A DNA stretch of 32,757 bases from Prosthecobacter debontii. GTDB taxonomy: Bacteria; Verrucomicrobiota; Verrucomicrobiia; Verrucomicrobiales; Akkermansiaceae. How positions within the stretch are numbered: position 1 is the stretch's first letter; each line of letters starts with the position of its first letter. Below are positions 6,952-15,597 of this stretch, piece after piece. Location of the stretch: contig CAMBQC010000010.1 in NCBI GenBank assembly GCA_945869855.1, positions 1-32,757 of the forward strand, read 5' to 3'. A program made the position numbers and the translations under genes. Under the pieces are notes generated by a model, which saw nothing but the letters and a program-made list of their open reading frames with translations, ran no database searches and had not been told where the DNA came from.

Positions 6952-8826
6952 TTACAGGGAGCGGCTTGAGATCTCGCTGAGGAGGTCGTCGATGAACTGC
7001 TGGACGGTCTTGGTGATCGGCTGCTCCTCGCCGCGGATGCGGACGGAGACGGTGCCGTCTTCTACTTCTTTCGCACCGAGGATCGCCATGTTCGGGACTC
7101 GTTCCATGCGGGCGTTGCGGATTTTTGCGCCGACCTTGTCAGAAGTGCGGTCCACGGAGACGCGCACGCCGAGATCGGCGAGCTTAGCGGCAAGGGCGTT
7201 CGCTTCATCGAGGGATTTTTCGGAAATGGGGAGGACGCGGACTTGTTCCGGGGCGAGCCAGGTCGGGAATTTCCCTTCGAAATGCTCGATGAGCAGGCCG
7301 GTGAACCTTTCCAAAGATCCGAAGGGCGCGCGGTGGATCATGACGGGGATGTGCGGTTTGTTGTCCTCGCCGACGTAGGAGAGCTTGAAGCGGACGGGCA
7401 GATTGTAATCCACCTGCACGGTGCCGAGCTGCCAGTCGCGGCCGATCACGTCTTTTACGACGAAGTCGATCTTTGGCCCGTAGAACGCGGCCTCACCGAG
7501 TTCCTCGGTGTAATCGACGCCGAGATGGATCACGGCTTCGCGGAGGGCGGCCTCGGCCTTGTCCCAGTTCTCGGAGGAGCCGACGTATTTATCGCTCTCC
7601 GGATCGCGGAGGGAAAGGCGGACGCGGTAATCGTTCATGCCGAGGGTGGTGAGCACCTTTTTCACGAGGTCGAGGCAGCCTTTTACTTCCTGCGCCACCT
7701 GATCGGGGGTGCAGAAAAGGTGGGCGTCGTCCTGGGTGAAACCGCGGACGCGGGTCATGCCGCCGAGTTCGCCGGATTGTTCCCAACGATAAACGGTGCC
7801 GAACTCGGCGAGTCTAACAGGCAGGTCGCGGTAGGAATGGTGATCGCTCGCGAAGATCTTGATGTGGTGCGGGCAGTTCATCGGCTTGAGCAGGTAACCT
7901 TCGTAGGTTCCGTCCGAGAGGCCGTTGATCAGGATGGCGCAGGTCGCGTCCTCGTCGGCGAGTTTTTCAAGAGTGTCCCGTTCGGCGATCGGGGCGAACT
8001 GGCTTTCCTGATAGTAGGGGAAATGGCCGGAGGTGCGGTAGAGATCGAGCTTGCCGATGTGCGGGGTGAAGACCTGCGAGTAGCCCTGCTTGTCGAGCTC
8101 GGCGGTGATGAATTCCTGGAGCGCGCGGCGGACGAGGGCGCCCTTCGGTTTCCAGAGGACGAGGCCTTGGCCGACCATTTCATCGATGTGGAAAAGTCCC
8201 AGCTCGCGGCCGAGGCGGCGGTGGTCGCGTTTTTTCGCCTCCTCCAGGCGGACGAGGTGGCTTTCCAGCTCCTCCTTGTTCTCGAAGGCCGTGCCGTAAA
8301 GCCGCTGGAGCTGGCCCTTCGATTCATCGCCCAAGTAGAACGAGGACGAGACCGACATGAGTTTTACGTTCTTGCACTTCGAGGTGTAGCCGACGTGCGG
8401 GCCGGCGCAGAGGTCGATGAAATCGCCGTTCTGGAAACAGGAAATCTGCTCGCCTTCGGGGATCTTGTCGATGAGGTCGAGCTTGAAGCGGGAGGGGTTC
8501 CCCGGGCGCTCGGAAAGCCCACCGAGGCGGCCGCTTTCCGCCATTGCCTTCGCTTCCTCGCGGGAGATCGCCTTGTAGTCGAATTTCTGATTTTCCTTGG
8601 CGATTTTTTTCATCTCCGCCTCGATTTTTTCAAAATCATCCGGCGTGATGCGGTGGGCCATTTCGAAATCGTAGTAGAAGCCGCTCTCGATGGGCGGCCC
8701 ATAGGCGAACTGGGCGTCGGGCCAGATGCGGAGGATGGCGGTGGCCATCACGTGCGCGCTGGAGTGGCGCACGCGTTCAAGATCGGTCATCTGGGCGCGT
8801 TCGTCGAGGGTCTTGCGGTCGGACAT
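6952..8826 (-). CDS. thrS: Threonyl-tRNA synthetase lacking the TGS domain
   Basis: Class II synthetase that charges tRNA-Thr and edits mischarged Ser-tRNA-Thr. The editing (SAD) domain starts almost at once: HSSAH at residues 21-25 and CAGPHVG later supply the His/Cys editing residues. The catalytic domain shows the Zn ligand Cys in KPMNCPHH, motif 2 around FGTVYRWEQSG and RVRGFTQDDAH, and motif 3 HRAPFGSLERF; the anticodon-binding domain follows from FPTWLAP. Compared with E. coli ThrRS, the N-terminal TGS domain of about 60 residues is absent, while about 20-30 extra residues (LADEDATCAILINGLSDGTY) sit before KPMNC. ATG before SDRKTL was preferred to an upstream TTG. No T-box is recognisable upstream. 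Confidence 0.95.
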   Translation of the reverse strand: MSDRKTLDERAQMTDLERVRHSSAHVMATAILRIWPDAQFAYGPPIESGFYYDFEMAHRITPDDFEKIEAEMKKIAKENQKFDYKAISREEAKAMAESGRLGGLSERPGNPSRFKLDLIDKIPEGEQISCFQNGDFIDLCAGPHVGYTSKCKNVKLMSVSSSFYLGDESKGQLQRLYGTAFENKEELESHLVRLEEAKKRDHRRLGRELGLFHIDEMVGQGLVLWKPKGALVRRALQEFITAELDKQGYSQVFTPHIGKLDLYRTSGHFPYYQESQFAPIAERDTLEKLADEDATCAILINGLSDGTYEGYLLKPMNCPHHIKIFASDHHSYRDLPVRLAEFGTVYRWEQSGELGGMTRVRGFTQDDAHLFCTPDQVAQEVKGCLDLVKKVLTTLGMNDYRVRLSLRDPESDKYVGSSENWDKAEAALREAVIHLGVDYTEELGEAAFYGPKIDFVVKDVIGRDWQLGTVQVDYNLPVRFKLSYVGEDNKPHIPVMIHRAPFGSLERFTGLLIEHFEGKFPTWLAPEQVRVLPISEKSLDEANALAAKLADLGVRVSVDRTSDKVGAKIRNARMERVPNMAILGAKEVEDGTVSVRIRGEEQPITKTVQQFIDDLLSEISSRSL

Positions 8827-9105
8827 GGGGCGGCTTTTGAAGCAGGGAACGGGGAACAAGTCAACTGTGGGAGCGATCCGTGCGGAGCAAGCACATTTAA
8901 ATTCTGAGGATTTTTCGAGGGACGAGTTCTTCCATCTGGCACGTTTGATAGGTCCTTTACTGCCGCGATTTTTATCGTTTCAAGGCCGATGGGATTGAGC
9001 GACAATGATAGTTAGATACCCTGATATTTCTTCCTCTACCGCAGCCCGCAGGTGGACTTCGATCCCCTGTTGCCGCACTGGTGGATCTAGGTTGGGAAAA
9101 CGCGC

Positions 9106-9390
9106 TCATTCCCACGCCACCGTTGGCGGGGTGGCCTAGTCGTTCCATATTTGGTCGAGGAGCTACTTGTCGGGTGCAGCGTCGAACGTGACGAAGCGGT
9201 ATTCGGAGCGGTATGCCTTGTCGTGTGTGATCTCCATGTCTCCCGCCATCTGCGGAGCGAAGCAAATGAACGGCTCCAGCGGGTGAACACGGATCGGCTG
9301 GGGCGCACGGAAATTTCCCGGATGGCCGCGGATCGGAGCAGATACACCAAGCGGAGCGGGAAGGGCTTTGAGATTTTCTGTTAGAGCCAT
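9106..9390 (-). pseudogene. Broken gene, C-terminal part of a DUF6807/PmoA-like protein (tentative)
   Basis: One minus-strand frame runs on through two TAG stops (9163-9165 and 9136-9138) while still reading like protein: GHPGNFRAPQPIRVHP, LEPFICFAPQMAGD, YRSEYRFVTFDAAPDK, then after the first stop LLDQIWND, then ATPPTVAWE before a third stop. The second stop sits where a Tyr would be expected (ND-Y-ATPP). The text resembles the end of the DUF6807 (PmoA-like) family, from memory only. The first possible ATG (MALTENLKALP) overlaps the vapC ATG by two bases on the other strand. The 279 bp between here and thrS hold nothing I recognise. Confidence 0.5.
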
Positions 9391-9790
9391 GAGGATCCTG
9401 CTCGATACGAACATCTGTATCTACGTGATGAACGACCGTCCGGCGCGTGTCGTCGAGCGGTTCAGGCATTACAAACTGGGAGATATCGGTGTGACGGCGA
9501 TCACGCTGGCGGAGCTCCAATTCGGTGTTTCCAAAAGCAGCCAGATCGAACGCAACCGCAGCGCCCTTTTCCGATTTCTGGCACCGCTTGATATCGTGCC
9601 TTTCACGGGCGAAGCCGCCGAGCATTACGGACAGATCAAGGCACAACTGCATGCGCTCGGGACGATGATCGGCGAACTCGATTGCCTGATCACCGCACAG
9701 GCGCTTTCGTTGAAACTCCCACTGGCCACCAACAACACTTCGGAGTTCGAGCGGATCGCTGATCTAGTTGTCGAGAACTGGGCGGAGTAA
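9389..9790 (+). CDS. vapC: VapC-type PIN-domain ribonuclease toxin, without visible antitoxin
   Basis: A 133-residue PIN-domain protein of the tRNA(fMet)-endonuclease VapC type. The Mg-binding acids are visible at D6 (ILLDTNICIY), E42 (LAELQFG) and D98 (IGELDCLITAQAL), with Asn in ATNNTSEFERI at the fourth position, as in many VapCs. It would arrest translation by cutting tRNA. ATG at 9389 was chosen because homology starts at RILLDTN; a start 21 bases upstream is possible. VapB is normally encoded just upstream on the same strand, but that space holds only a broken minus-strand gene, so the toxin looks orphaned. It converges on trmD with 17 bp between stops. Confidence 0.88.
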   Translation: MRILLDTNICIYVMNDRPARVVERFRHYKLGDIGVTAITLAELQFGVSKSSQIERNRSALFRFLAPLDIVPFTGEAAEHYGQIKAQLHALGTMIGELDCLITAQALSLKLPLATNNTSEFERIADLVVENWAE

Positions 9791-9807
9791 TCGCGAGATC
9801 ACTTACA

Positions 9808-10485
9808 TCAGGCATGATCCGAGAGATCTGGACGATTTTTGCGAGTGCGCTCCTCCGCCTTTTCCCTTCGCCATGCCTTGATCTTCGCGTGGTTTCCGGA
9901 AAGTAGGACGTCAGGGACTTTGATGCCCATGAAATCGATTGGACGCGTGTAACAAGGAGCCTCTAACAGATCTGGATCGGAGAAGGATTCCTCAACGGCG
10001 GATTGCGAATCGCCGAGCGCGCCGGGCAGCAGGCGGATGACGGCGTCGCAAAGTATGGCAGCGGCGATGGCTCCGTTGGTCAGCACGTAATCACCAATGG
10101 AAACCTCCTCGTCGATGAGCGTCTCGACGATGCGGTGGTCGATGCCCTCGTAGTGGCCGCAGACGATGAGGAGATGCCCTTCAGAGGAAAGCTCGCGGAC
10201 GCGGGCCTGTTTCAGCGGTGCGCCCTGCGGTGTCATCAAAATCACGCGGGTGTTTTCCTTTTTCAGCGCCATGATCGCGGCGTGTAAGGGCCCGGGCTGC
10301 AAGACCATCCCCGGCCCGCCGCCGCAGGGCGAGTCATCCACGCGGTGGTGCTTATCCTCCGACCAATCGCGCAGGTTGTGCCCGCGCACATCAACCAACC
10401 CCGCGCCCCGCGCACGCTGGATGATCGAGTCACTGAGGGGTGCCAGCGCGATCTCGGGAAAGAGGGTGAGGATGTCGATGCGCAC
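9808..10485 (-). CDS. trmD: tRNA (guanine-N1)-methyltransferase TrmD
   Basis: SPOUT-family enzyme that methylates G37 of tRNAs, preventing frameshifts. The 225 residues start RIDILTLFPE and contain HHRVDDSPCGGGPGMV, the knot motifs VCGHYEGID and SIGDYVLTNG, the flexible lid, and CYTRP with VPDVLLSGNHAKI near the end, all diagnostic. The start is GTG at 10483-10485, five bases after the stop of the upstream oxidoreductase gene; a much longer open frame upstream is only shadow of that gene. In most bacteria trmD sits with rpsP, rimM and rplS; here it is the last gene of a run from tyrA, so that operon has been broken up. Confidence 0.95.
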   Translation of the reverse strand: MRIDILTLFPEIALAPLSDSIIQRARGAGLVDVRGHNLRDWSEDKHHRVDDSPCGGGPGMVLQPGPLHAAIMALKKENTRVILMTPQGAPLKQARVRELSSEGHLLIVCGHYEGIDHRIVETLIDEEVSIGDYVLTNGAIAAAILCDAVIRLLPGALGDSQSAVEESFSDPDLLEAPCYTRPIDFMGIKVPDVLLSGNHAKIKAWRREKAEERTRKNRPDLSDHA

Positions 10486-10490
10486 GGGTC

Positions 10491-11279
10491 TCAGATACTC
10501 ATCGCCTGGAATCCACCGTCGACGATCATTTCCATGCCGGTGATGAAGGAGCCGGCCTTGGGGGAGGCGAGGAGGAGAGTGGCTCCGATGAGTTCCTCGG
10601 CGTTGCCGAAACGGGAGGCGGGGGTGTGGCGGAGGATGTCGAGCACGCGGGACTCGTCGAGCACCTTGCGGTTCTGCTCGGCGGGGAAGAAGCCGGGAAC
10701 CAGCGTGTTCACGCGGATGTCCTTGTCCGCCCACTCTCGGGCGAGGTTGCGGGTGAGGTTGTGCACGGCGGCCTTGGAGGCGGAGTAGGTAAACACGCGC
10801 GAAAGCGGGTTCAGACCGGAGATGGAGCCGAGGTTGATGATGGACGCGGGACGCATGTCATCGACGAAATATTGCCCGAAAACCTGGCAAGCGCGGAAGA
10901 TGGAGGCGAGGTTCGTGTCGATGATCCGTGAGTATTCCTCCTCTGTGATCTCCAGGAAAGGCGTGGGTGAATTGGTGCCCGCGCCGTTGATGAGAATGTC
11001 CACGCCGCCGGATTTTTCCAAAACCGTCTCAAGCAGGTCATGGAGGGACTGCCGCGAGGTGACATCGACAGGAACGAAGTAACCCTTCCCGCCGTAGCCC
11101 TCGATTTCCGCGAGCCGCTTCTCCGCTTTTTCCGGGATGCGTCCGCCGAGCACCACTTCGGCCCCCGCCCGCGCGAGGCCGACGGCCATGGTGCCGCAGA
11201 GTTCGCCCGTTCCGCCGATCACCACCGCCGTTTTCCCTGTGAGGTCGAAAAGTTCCTTGAGATATGTTGTCGCTGACAT
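10491..11279 (-). CDS. Short-chain dehydrogenase/reductase
   Basis: NAD(P)-dependent oxidoreductase of the classical SDR family, 262 residues from the ATG before SATTYL. The cofactor loop is [10 protein letters not shown] in place of the usual TGxxxGxG; NGAG, the catalytic Ser in GSISG, and YSASK (Tyr and Lys) are all present, and VDGGFQAM ends the protein. The opening [20 protein letters not shown] is close to SDR enzymes annotated as mannonate or 5-ketogluconate reductases, so a sugar-acid substrate is my first guess, with no firm support. It is five bases ahead of trmD and 67 bp after the cmk-plsC gene, so probably in their transcript. Confidence 0.88.
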   Translation of the reverse strand: MSATTYLKELFDLTGKTAVVIGGTGELCGTMAVGLARAGAEVVLGGRIPEKAEKRLAEIEGYGGKGYFVPVDVTSRQSLHDLLETVLEKSGGVDILINGAGTNSPTPFLEITEEEYSRIIDTNLASIFRACQVFGQYFVDDMRPASIINLGSISGLNPLSRVFTYSASKAAVHNLTRNLAREWADKDIRVNTLVPGFFPAEQNRKVLDESRVLDILRHTPASRFGNAEELIGATLLLASPKAGSFITGMEMIVDGGFQAMSI

Positions 11280-11346
11280 GGGCCAAAGGTTTCCCACCGA
11301 GGCGGGTCTGCCAAGAGGAATCAGCCGCAGCGAAAGATCGAAAAAT

Positions 11347-12630
11347 TCAAAGGGCCTTGATTGCGGCCATGATGCGGTCGGTGAGAACTAGGTAGCCTTC
11401 CTTGTTGGAGTAGGCTTTGAATTCCTCCGGCGTGAGTAGGATGGGGGGGCCGACTTTTACGGTGATGCGGTCGAAGGAGATTTTTCCGGAGCCACGCGGT
11501 AAAGCCTTGTCGGCGCCGAAGATGCGGACGGGCTGGATGGGCACTCCGGCCTTGGCGGCGATCATGCCGATGCCGGGAGCTGCCTCGTTGATGCTGCCGT
11601 CGAGGGTGCGCTGGCCTTCCGGGAAAACGAGGACGCGCCAGCCTTCCTTGAGTTTGCGGATCGCCGCCTTCATGGAGCTCGTCTCGGGCTTGTCCTGGTC
11701 GATGGGGATGGCGTTCCACTGCGGGTAGAGCCATTTCCCGAAGCCTTTGAAGAGGGATTTGCGGGCGAAGTAAATCATCTCGGTCTGGTAGAGGTTCCCG
11801 ATGAGTGGCGGGTCGAGAAAGCTTTGGTGGTTGGAGGCGATGAGTACCGGGCCGGCCTTGATCAGGTTTTCATTTCCGATGACGCGCAGTCCGAAAAGGG
11901 TGCGGTAGGCGGCGCCGAAGGACATCCAGCCGAGCCAGTAGATCCAGCGCATGGGAGTGGGCGGTTCCTCTGCGGGTAAGTGCTGTGGAAGGGGGAAACC
12001 TTGCTTGCCTAGGATACCGATGGCCGCGTCAACCACTCCGCTGATCGTGAGCGCGGAGGTATCGAGTTTTGTGGCGCCGTCCGCGACCATCAGCGGAGCG
12101 GTCTTGCGCGAGCTGTCGGCGGCGTCGCGCTGGGAGACGGAATCGATCTCGCCCTCGACGGAGCGGCGTTCGTCGCGGACGGAGGGATCGGCATCGATGT
12201 AGATCTTGAAAGGGGTGTCGGGGAAAACAACAGAGCCGATATCGCGACCTTCCATGACGACGTGGGTGCGCTTCAGGTAATCGCGCTGGAGGGCGACGAG
12301 CCTTTCGCGCACCTGCGGGATGGCCGAGACGGTGGAGACGTTTGCGTTGATCTCCGGCTCGCGGAGGAAAGGGGTGGGATCGGTGCCGTCGATGCGGATG
12401 TTGGAGACGCTGCCTTCATGGCCGCAGTGGATGTCCATTCCATCGAGCAGGCGGATGACAGCGGCCGTGTCGGCGGGGTCGATTTCCTCACGGAGGATTT
12501 TCCATGTGACGGCGCGGTACATCGCGCCGGAGTTCACCATAACGAGGCCGAGGCGTTCGGCGAGGGCGCGGGCGAGCGTGCTTTTCCCGGAGGCCGCGGG
12601 GCCGTCGATGGCGATGGCATGATAGGTCAT
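11347..12630 (-). CDS. cmk: Cytidylate kinase fused to a PlsC-type acyltransferase
   Basis: A 427-residue two-domain protein. Residues 1-215 are CMP kinase, which makes CDP/dCDP: P-loop GPAASGKS (10-17), [22 protein letters not shown] and [12 protein letters not shown]. After a proline-rich linker ([14 protein letters not shown]) residues 230-427 are a 1-acylglycerol-3-phosphate acyltransferase domain with the HX4D catalytic motif in NHQSFLD (267-273) and FPEGQRT (336-342), which would make phosphatidic acid at the membrane; a hydrophobic stretch ([13 protein letters not shown]) may anchor it. The start is the ATG that overlaps the aroA stop as ATGA. The fusion joins two steps towards CDP-diacylglycerol supply; reading frame and both active sites look intact. 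Confidence 0.93.
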   Translation of the reverse strand: MTYHAIAIDGPAASGKSTLARALAERLGLVMVNSGAMYRAVTWKILREEIDPADTAAVIRLLDGMDIHCGHEGSVSNIRIDGTDPTPFLREPEINANVSTVSAIPQVRERLVALQRDYLKRTHVVMEGRDIGSVVFPDTPFKIYIDADPSVRDERRSVEGEIDSVSQRDAADSSRKTAPLMVADGATKLDTSALTISGVVDAAIGILGKQGFPLPQHLPAEEPPTPMRWIYWLGWMSFGAAYRTLFGLRVIGNENLIKAGPVLIASNHQSFLDPPLIGNLYQTEMIYFARKSLFKGFGKWLYPQWNAIPIDQDKPETSSMKAAIRKLKEGWRVLVFPEGQRTLDGSINEAAPGIGMIAAKAGVPIQPVRIFGADKALPRGSGKISFDRITVKVGPPILLTPEEFKAYSNKEGYLVLTDRIMAAIKAL

Positions 12631-13976
12631 GGGATCACGGTGGGCAGGATGAAATCGGCGGAGTCGCGGCTTTCGCGGAGAACGGCTGCTAGGTGGTGGG
12701 CGAAGCCGGGGTAGGAGGTATTGATGCAATCGGTGTGGTGGATGACGGTCTCGCCCTCGGCGAAAAGCCCGGCGATGGCGAAGGCCATGGCGATGCGGTG
12801 ATCGCCGTGGGAGTCGATTTCGGCGCCCTTGAGCGGGAGGCCGCCGTGGATCGTCATGCCGTCCTCGAACTCCTCCACATCGGCTCCCATTTTACGCAGG
12901 TTGTCGACGGTGGTGGTGATGCGGTCGGTTTCCTTCACGCGCAGTTCGCGGGCGTTGCGGATGTGGGTATCGCCCTCGGCCAGCGCGGCGGCGACGGCGA
13001 TGACGGGGATCTCATCGATGAGGTTGGGAATTTCCTCTGGCAGCAGGGTGGTGCCTTTCAGCGGCGCGCCGTTGAGTTCGATGTTTCCGATCGGTTCGCC
13101 CTCGGTGTTGTGCAGGATTTCTGTCATGTGAGCACCCATGCGGGAGAGCACTTTGAGGATGGCGGTGCGGGTGGGGTTGAGGCCAACGTCCTTGATGAGC
13201 AGGCGGGAGCCGTCCATCGCGGCGGCGGCGACGAGCCAGAAAGCGGCGGAGGAGATATCGCCGGGGACGGTGAAATCGCAGGACTCCGGCATCTGACCGC
13301 CGGGCATGGAGATGGTGTTGCCGTGGGTGCGGCAGGAGATGCGGAAGCCTGCGAACATGCGCTCGGTGTGGTCGCGGGTGGCGGCGGGCTGGATCACGGT
13401 GGTGGTGCCTTCGGCAAAAAGGCCGGCGAGCAGCACCGCGCTTTTCACCTGGGCGGAGGCGACCGGCATTTCGTAGGTGATGGGGTTCAGCTTGCCGCCG
13501 TGGATGCGCAAAGGCGCGCAGCCCGGCTTCTCGCCGAGCGTCTCCAGGTTCGCGCCCATTTCCGCAAGCGGAATGGTGATGCGACCCATCGGACGGGAGG
13601 AAAGCGAGGCGTCGCCGAACAGCTCGGAGGTGAAGGGTTGGCCGGCGAGCAGGCCCGCGAGGAGCCTCATGCCGGTGCCGGAGTTGCCGCAGTCGATGGG
13701 CGCTACCGGGGCGGTTAGTTTCATCGAGCGCCCGTGGATGCGGAGTTTTGTAGGGCCGTAGCCATCTATTTCCTCAAGGACATCGAAGCTTGCGCCGAGC
13801 GAGCGCATCGCCTTGAGGGTGTTCACGCAATCCTCGCTGGGCAGGAAATTGGAAATTTCGCAGACCCCGTTCGAGAGGCCGCCGAGGATGGCCGCGCGGT
13901 GGGAGATGCTTTTGTCGCCCGGCACGCTGAATTCGGCATGAAGGGAGGAGATGGCTTTGACGCGGAGGCTGGACAT
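12627..13976 (-). CDS. aroA: 3-phosphoshikimate 1-carboxyvinyltransferase (EPSP synthase)
   Basis: Sixth step of the shikimate pathway: joins phosphoenolpyruvate to shikimate-3-phosphate. The 449-residue protein has the substrate-binding N-terminus PGDKSISHRA (19-28), the PEP-binding loop GNSGTGMR (97-104), GDASLSSRPM, and the C-terminal LRVKETDR and DHRIAMAFA motifs of the family. It overlaps cmk-plsC by 4 bp and follows tyrA after 12 bp, so the three form a tight operon; aroA next to tyrA fits shared use in aromatic amino acid synthesis. Confidence 0.95.
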   Translation of the reverse strand: MSSLRVKAISSLHAEFSVPGDKSISHRAAILGGLSNGVCEISNFLPSEDCVNTLKAMRSLGASFDVLEEIDGYGPTKLRIHGRSMKLTAPVAPIDCGNSGTGMRLLAGLLAGQPFTSELFGDASLSSRPMGRITIPLAEMGANLETLGEKPGCAPLRIHGGKLNPITYEMPVASAQVKSAVLLAGLFAEGTTTVIQPAATRDHTERMFAGFRISCRTHGNTISMPGGQMPESCDFTVPGDISSAAFWLVAAAAMDGSRLLIKDVGLNPTRTAILKVLSRMGAHMTEILHNTEGEPIGNIELNGAPLKGTTLLPEEIPNLIDEIPVIAVAAALAEGDTHIRNARELRVKETDRITTTVDNLRKMGADVEEFEDGMTIHGGLPLKGAEIDSHGDHRIAMAFAIAGLFAEGETVIHHTDCINTSYPGFAHHLAAVLRESRDSADFILPTVIP

Positions 13977-13988
13977 GGTGGGGAAATT

Positions 13989-14837
13989 CTAAGTCAGGGT
14001 GTCGCGGAGCGCTTTTGCTTCGGTGAGCAGGTGGCGGAGTTCTTCTTGGTTCGCCCCATCGAGGGCAACAAGAAATTCATCAAGCTTGGCGATGGTTTCG
14101 CGGACGGAGCGGGCGACTTCACCCCGGTTCTCCAGCAGGATCTCGGCCCACATCTCGGGATTTCCCCCGGCCACGCGGGTGGTGTCGCGCAGACCGCCGC
14201 CGGAAAGGATTCCCGAAGCGGTGTCGGCGGAGAGGGCTCCAAAAGCCGTCGCGGCGGCGGTGACATGCGGCAGGTGGCTGATGCGGGCGACCAGCCGGTC
14301 ATGCTCCGCCGCGCCGAGCCATTTCGTGCGGCAGCCGAGGGCTTTCCAGAAATTTTCCAGCGCCGTGCAAAGATCCGGCGGCGCGCCGGAATCATTGGTG
14401 AGCAGGCAGGCGGCGTTCTGGAAAAGGTCAGAGCGGGCGGCGGCGAGGCCGTTGCGTTCCGATCCGGCCATCGGGTGGCTGCCGATGAACGGGTTGCCGT
14501 TTTGCGCGAGAGCGGGCGCGAGATCGCGGTGCGGTGCGGCCTTTACGGAGCCCACATCGGTGACGAGGCACGCTTTCGGCAAGCCCGCTGCCATCGCCGC
14601 AGAGAGCAGGGCAGGCATCGCCCCGACGGGCACGGCGAGGATGAGCAGATCGGTGTCCGCAACGGCTTCCTTCAGCTCACCGGTGGCAAAATGCAAGCCG
14701 GAGAGTTGCGCGGCGTCCACAGCTTCGGGTCTCCGTATCCACAGCCGGACATCGGCTTTTTCCCGCAAAGCGAGCGCCGCGGAACCGCCTAGCAGGCCGC
14801 CGCCGAGGATGCCGATTTTCTGGAAAGGTTGGCTCAT
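13989..14837 (-). CDS. tyrA: Prephenate/arogenate dehydrogenase
   Basis: NAD(P)-dependent enzyme of tyrosine synthesis, 282 residues. The Rossmann loop GILGGGLLGGSAAL is at 9-22; the conserved GSHPMAGSERNG loop, the HDRLVARISHLPH segment and GGGLRDTTRVAGGNPEMW follow, giving a complete TyrA core without chorismate mutase or ACT domain. Start at the ATG before SQPFQKIG, where family similarity begins. That ATG directly follows the six-T tract of an intrinsic-terminator-like hairpin, with no room for a ribosome site, so initiation is likely to be regulated or to use an internal promoter. First gene of the tyrA-aroA-cmk run. Confidence 0.93.
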   Translation of the reverse strand: MSQPFQKIGILGGGLLGGSAALALREKADVRLWIRRPEAVDAAQLSGLHFATGELKEAVADTDLLILAVPVGAMPALLSAAMAAGLPKACLVTDVGSVKAAPHRDLAPALAQNGNPFIGSHPMAGSERNGLAAARSDLFQNAACLLTNDSGAPPDLCTALENFWKALGCRTKWLGAAEHDRLVARISHLPHVTAAATAFGALSADTASGILSGGGLRDTTRVAGGNPEMWAEILLENRGEVARSVRETIAKLDEFLVALDGANQEELRHLLTEAKALRDTLT

Positions 14838-14871
14838 AAAAAAGACCGGATCCAAGGGCTTGGACCCGGTC
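14838..14871 (-). terminator. Intrinsic terminator or attenuator touching the tyrA start codon
   Basis: On the minus strand a 13-base arm GACCGGGTCCAAG pairs with CTTGGATCCGGTC with one A-C mismatch, then six T run straight into the tyrA ATG. This is the best intrinsic terminator in the window. It ends the transcript of the lipoprotein gene upstream (stop 36 bp away) and would stop polymerase at the first base of tyrA. Confidence 0.75.
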
Positions 14872-14907
14872 GTGGGAAAGTTCGTGTTGTTTGGGTTCGG
14901 CGAATCC

Positions 14908-15339
14908 TTAGGGCACGCGGAAATACTTTTTCTCGGAGGCCGGGTAGGTGGGATCTTGAACAAGCGTGCCGCTGGGGATGTCGCGGACATCTACGAGCTT
15001 GTTGTTATACGGGCTGAAAACGAAGCCTTCTTTGCCGGGAACGGGATTCGCGAAGGAGTAATCGCTGCGGGGCTTCTCGACGGGCTTGTCGGGCGTTGTG
15101 GTGGTGGTGGTGGTCTCAGGAGTTTCCTTCGGAACGTCCGTGGTCGCTTCGGTTTTCAACTTCTCCTCATTCTCCTTCATCCGGTCACGCTGCTCCTGGA
15201 TCTTTTGCTGATCCTGGCTGGTGACGGTTTCGACCTCTGTGGGAGGCTTCGTCCCGCGCGTTTTGTCGGGGATTTGGTAGCATGATGCGAAGGCAAGGCA
15301 GCCGATGAGCGGGAGGCTGAGAAGAAACTTGGATTTCAT
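14908..15339 (-). CDS. Small Thr-rich lipoprotein
   Basis: A 143-residue exported protein of unknown function. MKSKFLLSLPLIG then CLAFASC is a lipoprotein signal; the Cys with Ala-Ser before it would be lipidated, though Phe at -3 is not ideal. The mature part has a charged, probably coiled segment (QDQQKIQEQRDRMKENEEK), a Thr/Pro linker with six consecutive Thr, and a C-terminal module containing GKEGFVFSPYNNK, VDVRDIPSG and KYFRVP, which I recall as recurrent in Verrucomicrobia proteins. ATG chosen because the signal peptide starts there; upstream frame is shadow. Its transcript probably ends at the hairpin before tyrA. Confidence 0.75.
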   Translation of the reverse strand: MKSKFLLSLPLIGCLAFASCYQIPDKTRGTKPPTEVETVTSQDQQKIQEQRDRMKENEEKLKTEATTDVPKETPETTTTTTTPDKPVEKPRSDYSFANPVPGKEGFVFSPYNNKLVDVRDIPSGTLVQDPTYPASEKKYFRVP

Positions 15340-15597
15340 GGCGGTGATTGGGGTTCGGAACTTTAACGGCACGGGAACCGGGAGAAACGCCGTGCGCCAC
15401 TCAGTAAAGGCGGGTAGCGCGCTCCCGTCAAGCGGGGTCGTTATGCGGAAACAGGAAAAACGGCTCCGTCCAGAAGGGTAGGGTGGTGGGTGGGGTTTTG
15501 TCTGATGGCCGCGCACCATCGGCTCGGTTTTCGGCCGCCAATGGTTCGCAGAAATCCTCCTTCCCCTGCGCGCCCGTTCCTGTTAGCTGGTTTTCAA

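Noticed and set aside
7243-8907. A 554-codon plus-strand open frame opposite thrS
   Set aside because: Complete antisense shadow of a well-conserved synthetase in GC-rich DNA; translation has no recognisable motif and thrS motifs are unambiguous.
8827-9105. T-box riboswitch upstream of thrS
   Set aside because: No T-box consensus (TGGNACCGCG-type) or specifier-loop pattern and no terminator hairpin found in the upstream 280 bases.
9808-10734. A 308-residue TrmD with an 83-residue N-terminal extension
   Set aside because: The extension is Arg/Pro-rich shadow of the SDR gene; TrmD similarity begins exactly at the GTG at 10485.
12693-13718. A 341-codon plus-strand open frame opposite aroA
   Set aside because: Gly/Ala/Asp-rich antisense frame without family features; aroA on the other strand is complete.
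13734-15285. Two long plus-strand open frames (352 and 428 codons) opposite tyrA and the lipoprotein gene
   Set aside because: They mirror the codon structure of tyrA and run across its terminator; no motif and no initiation signal.
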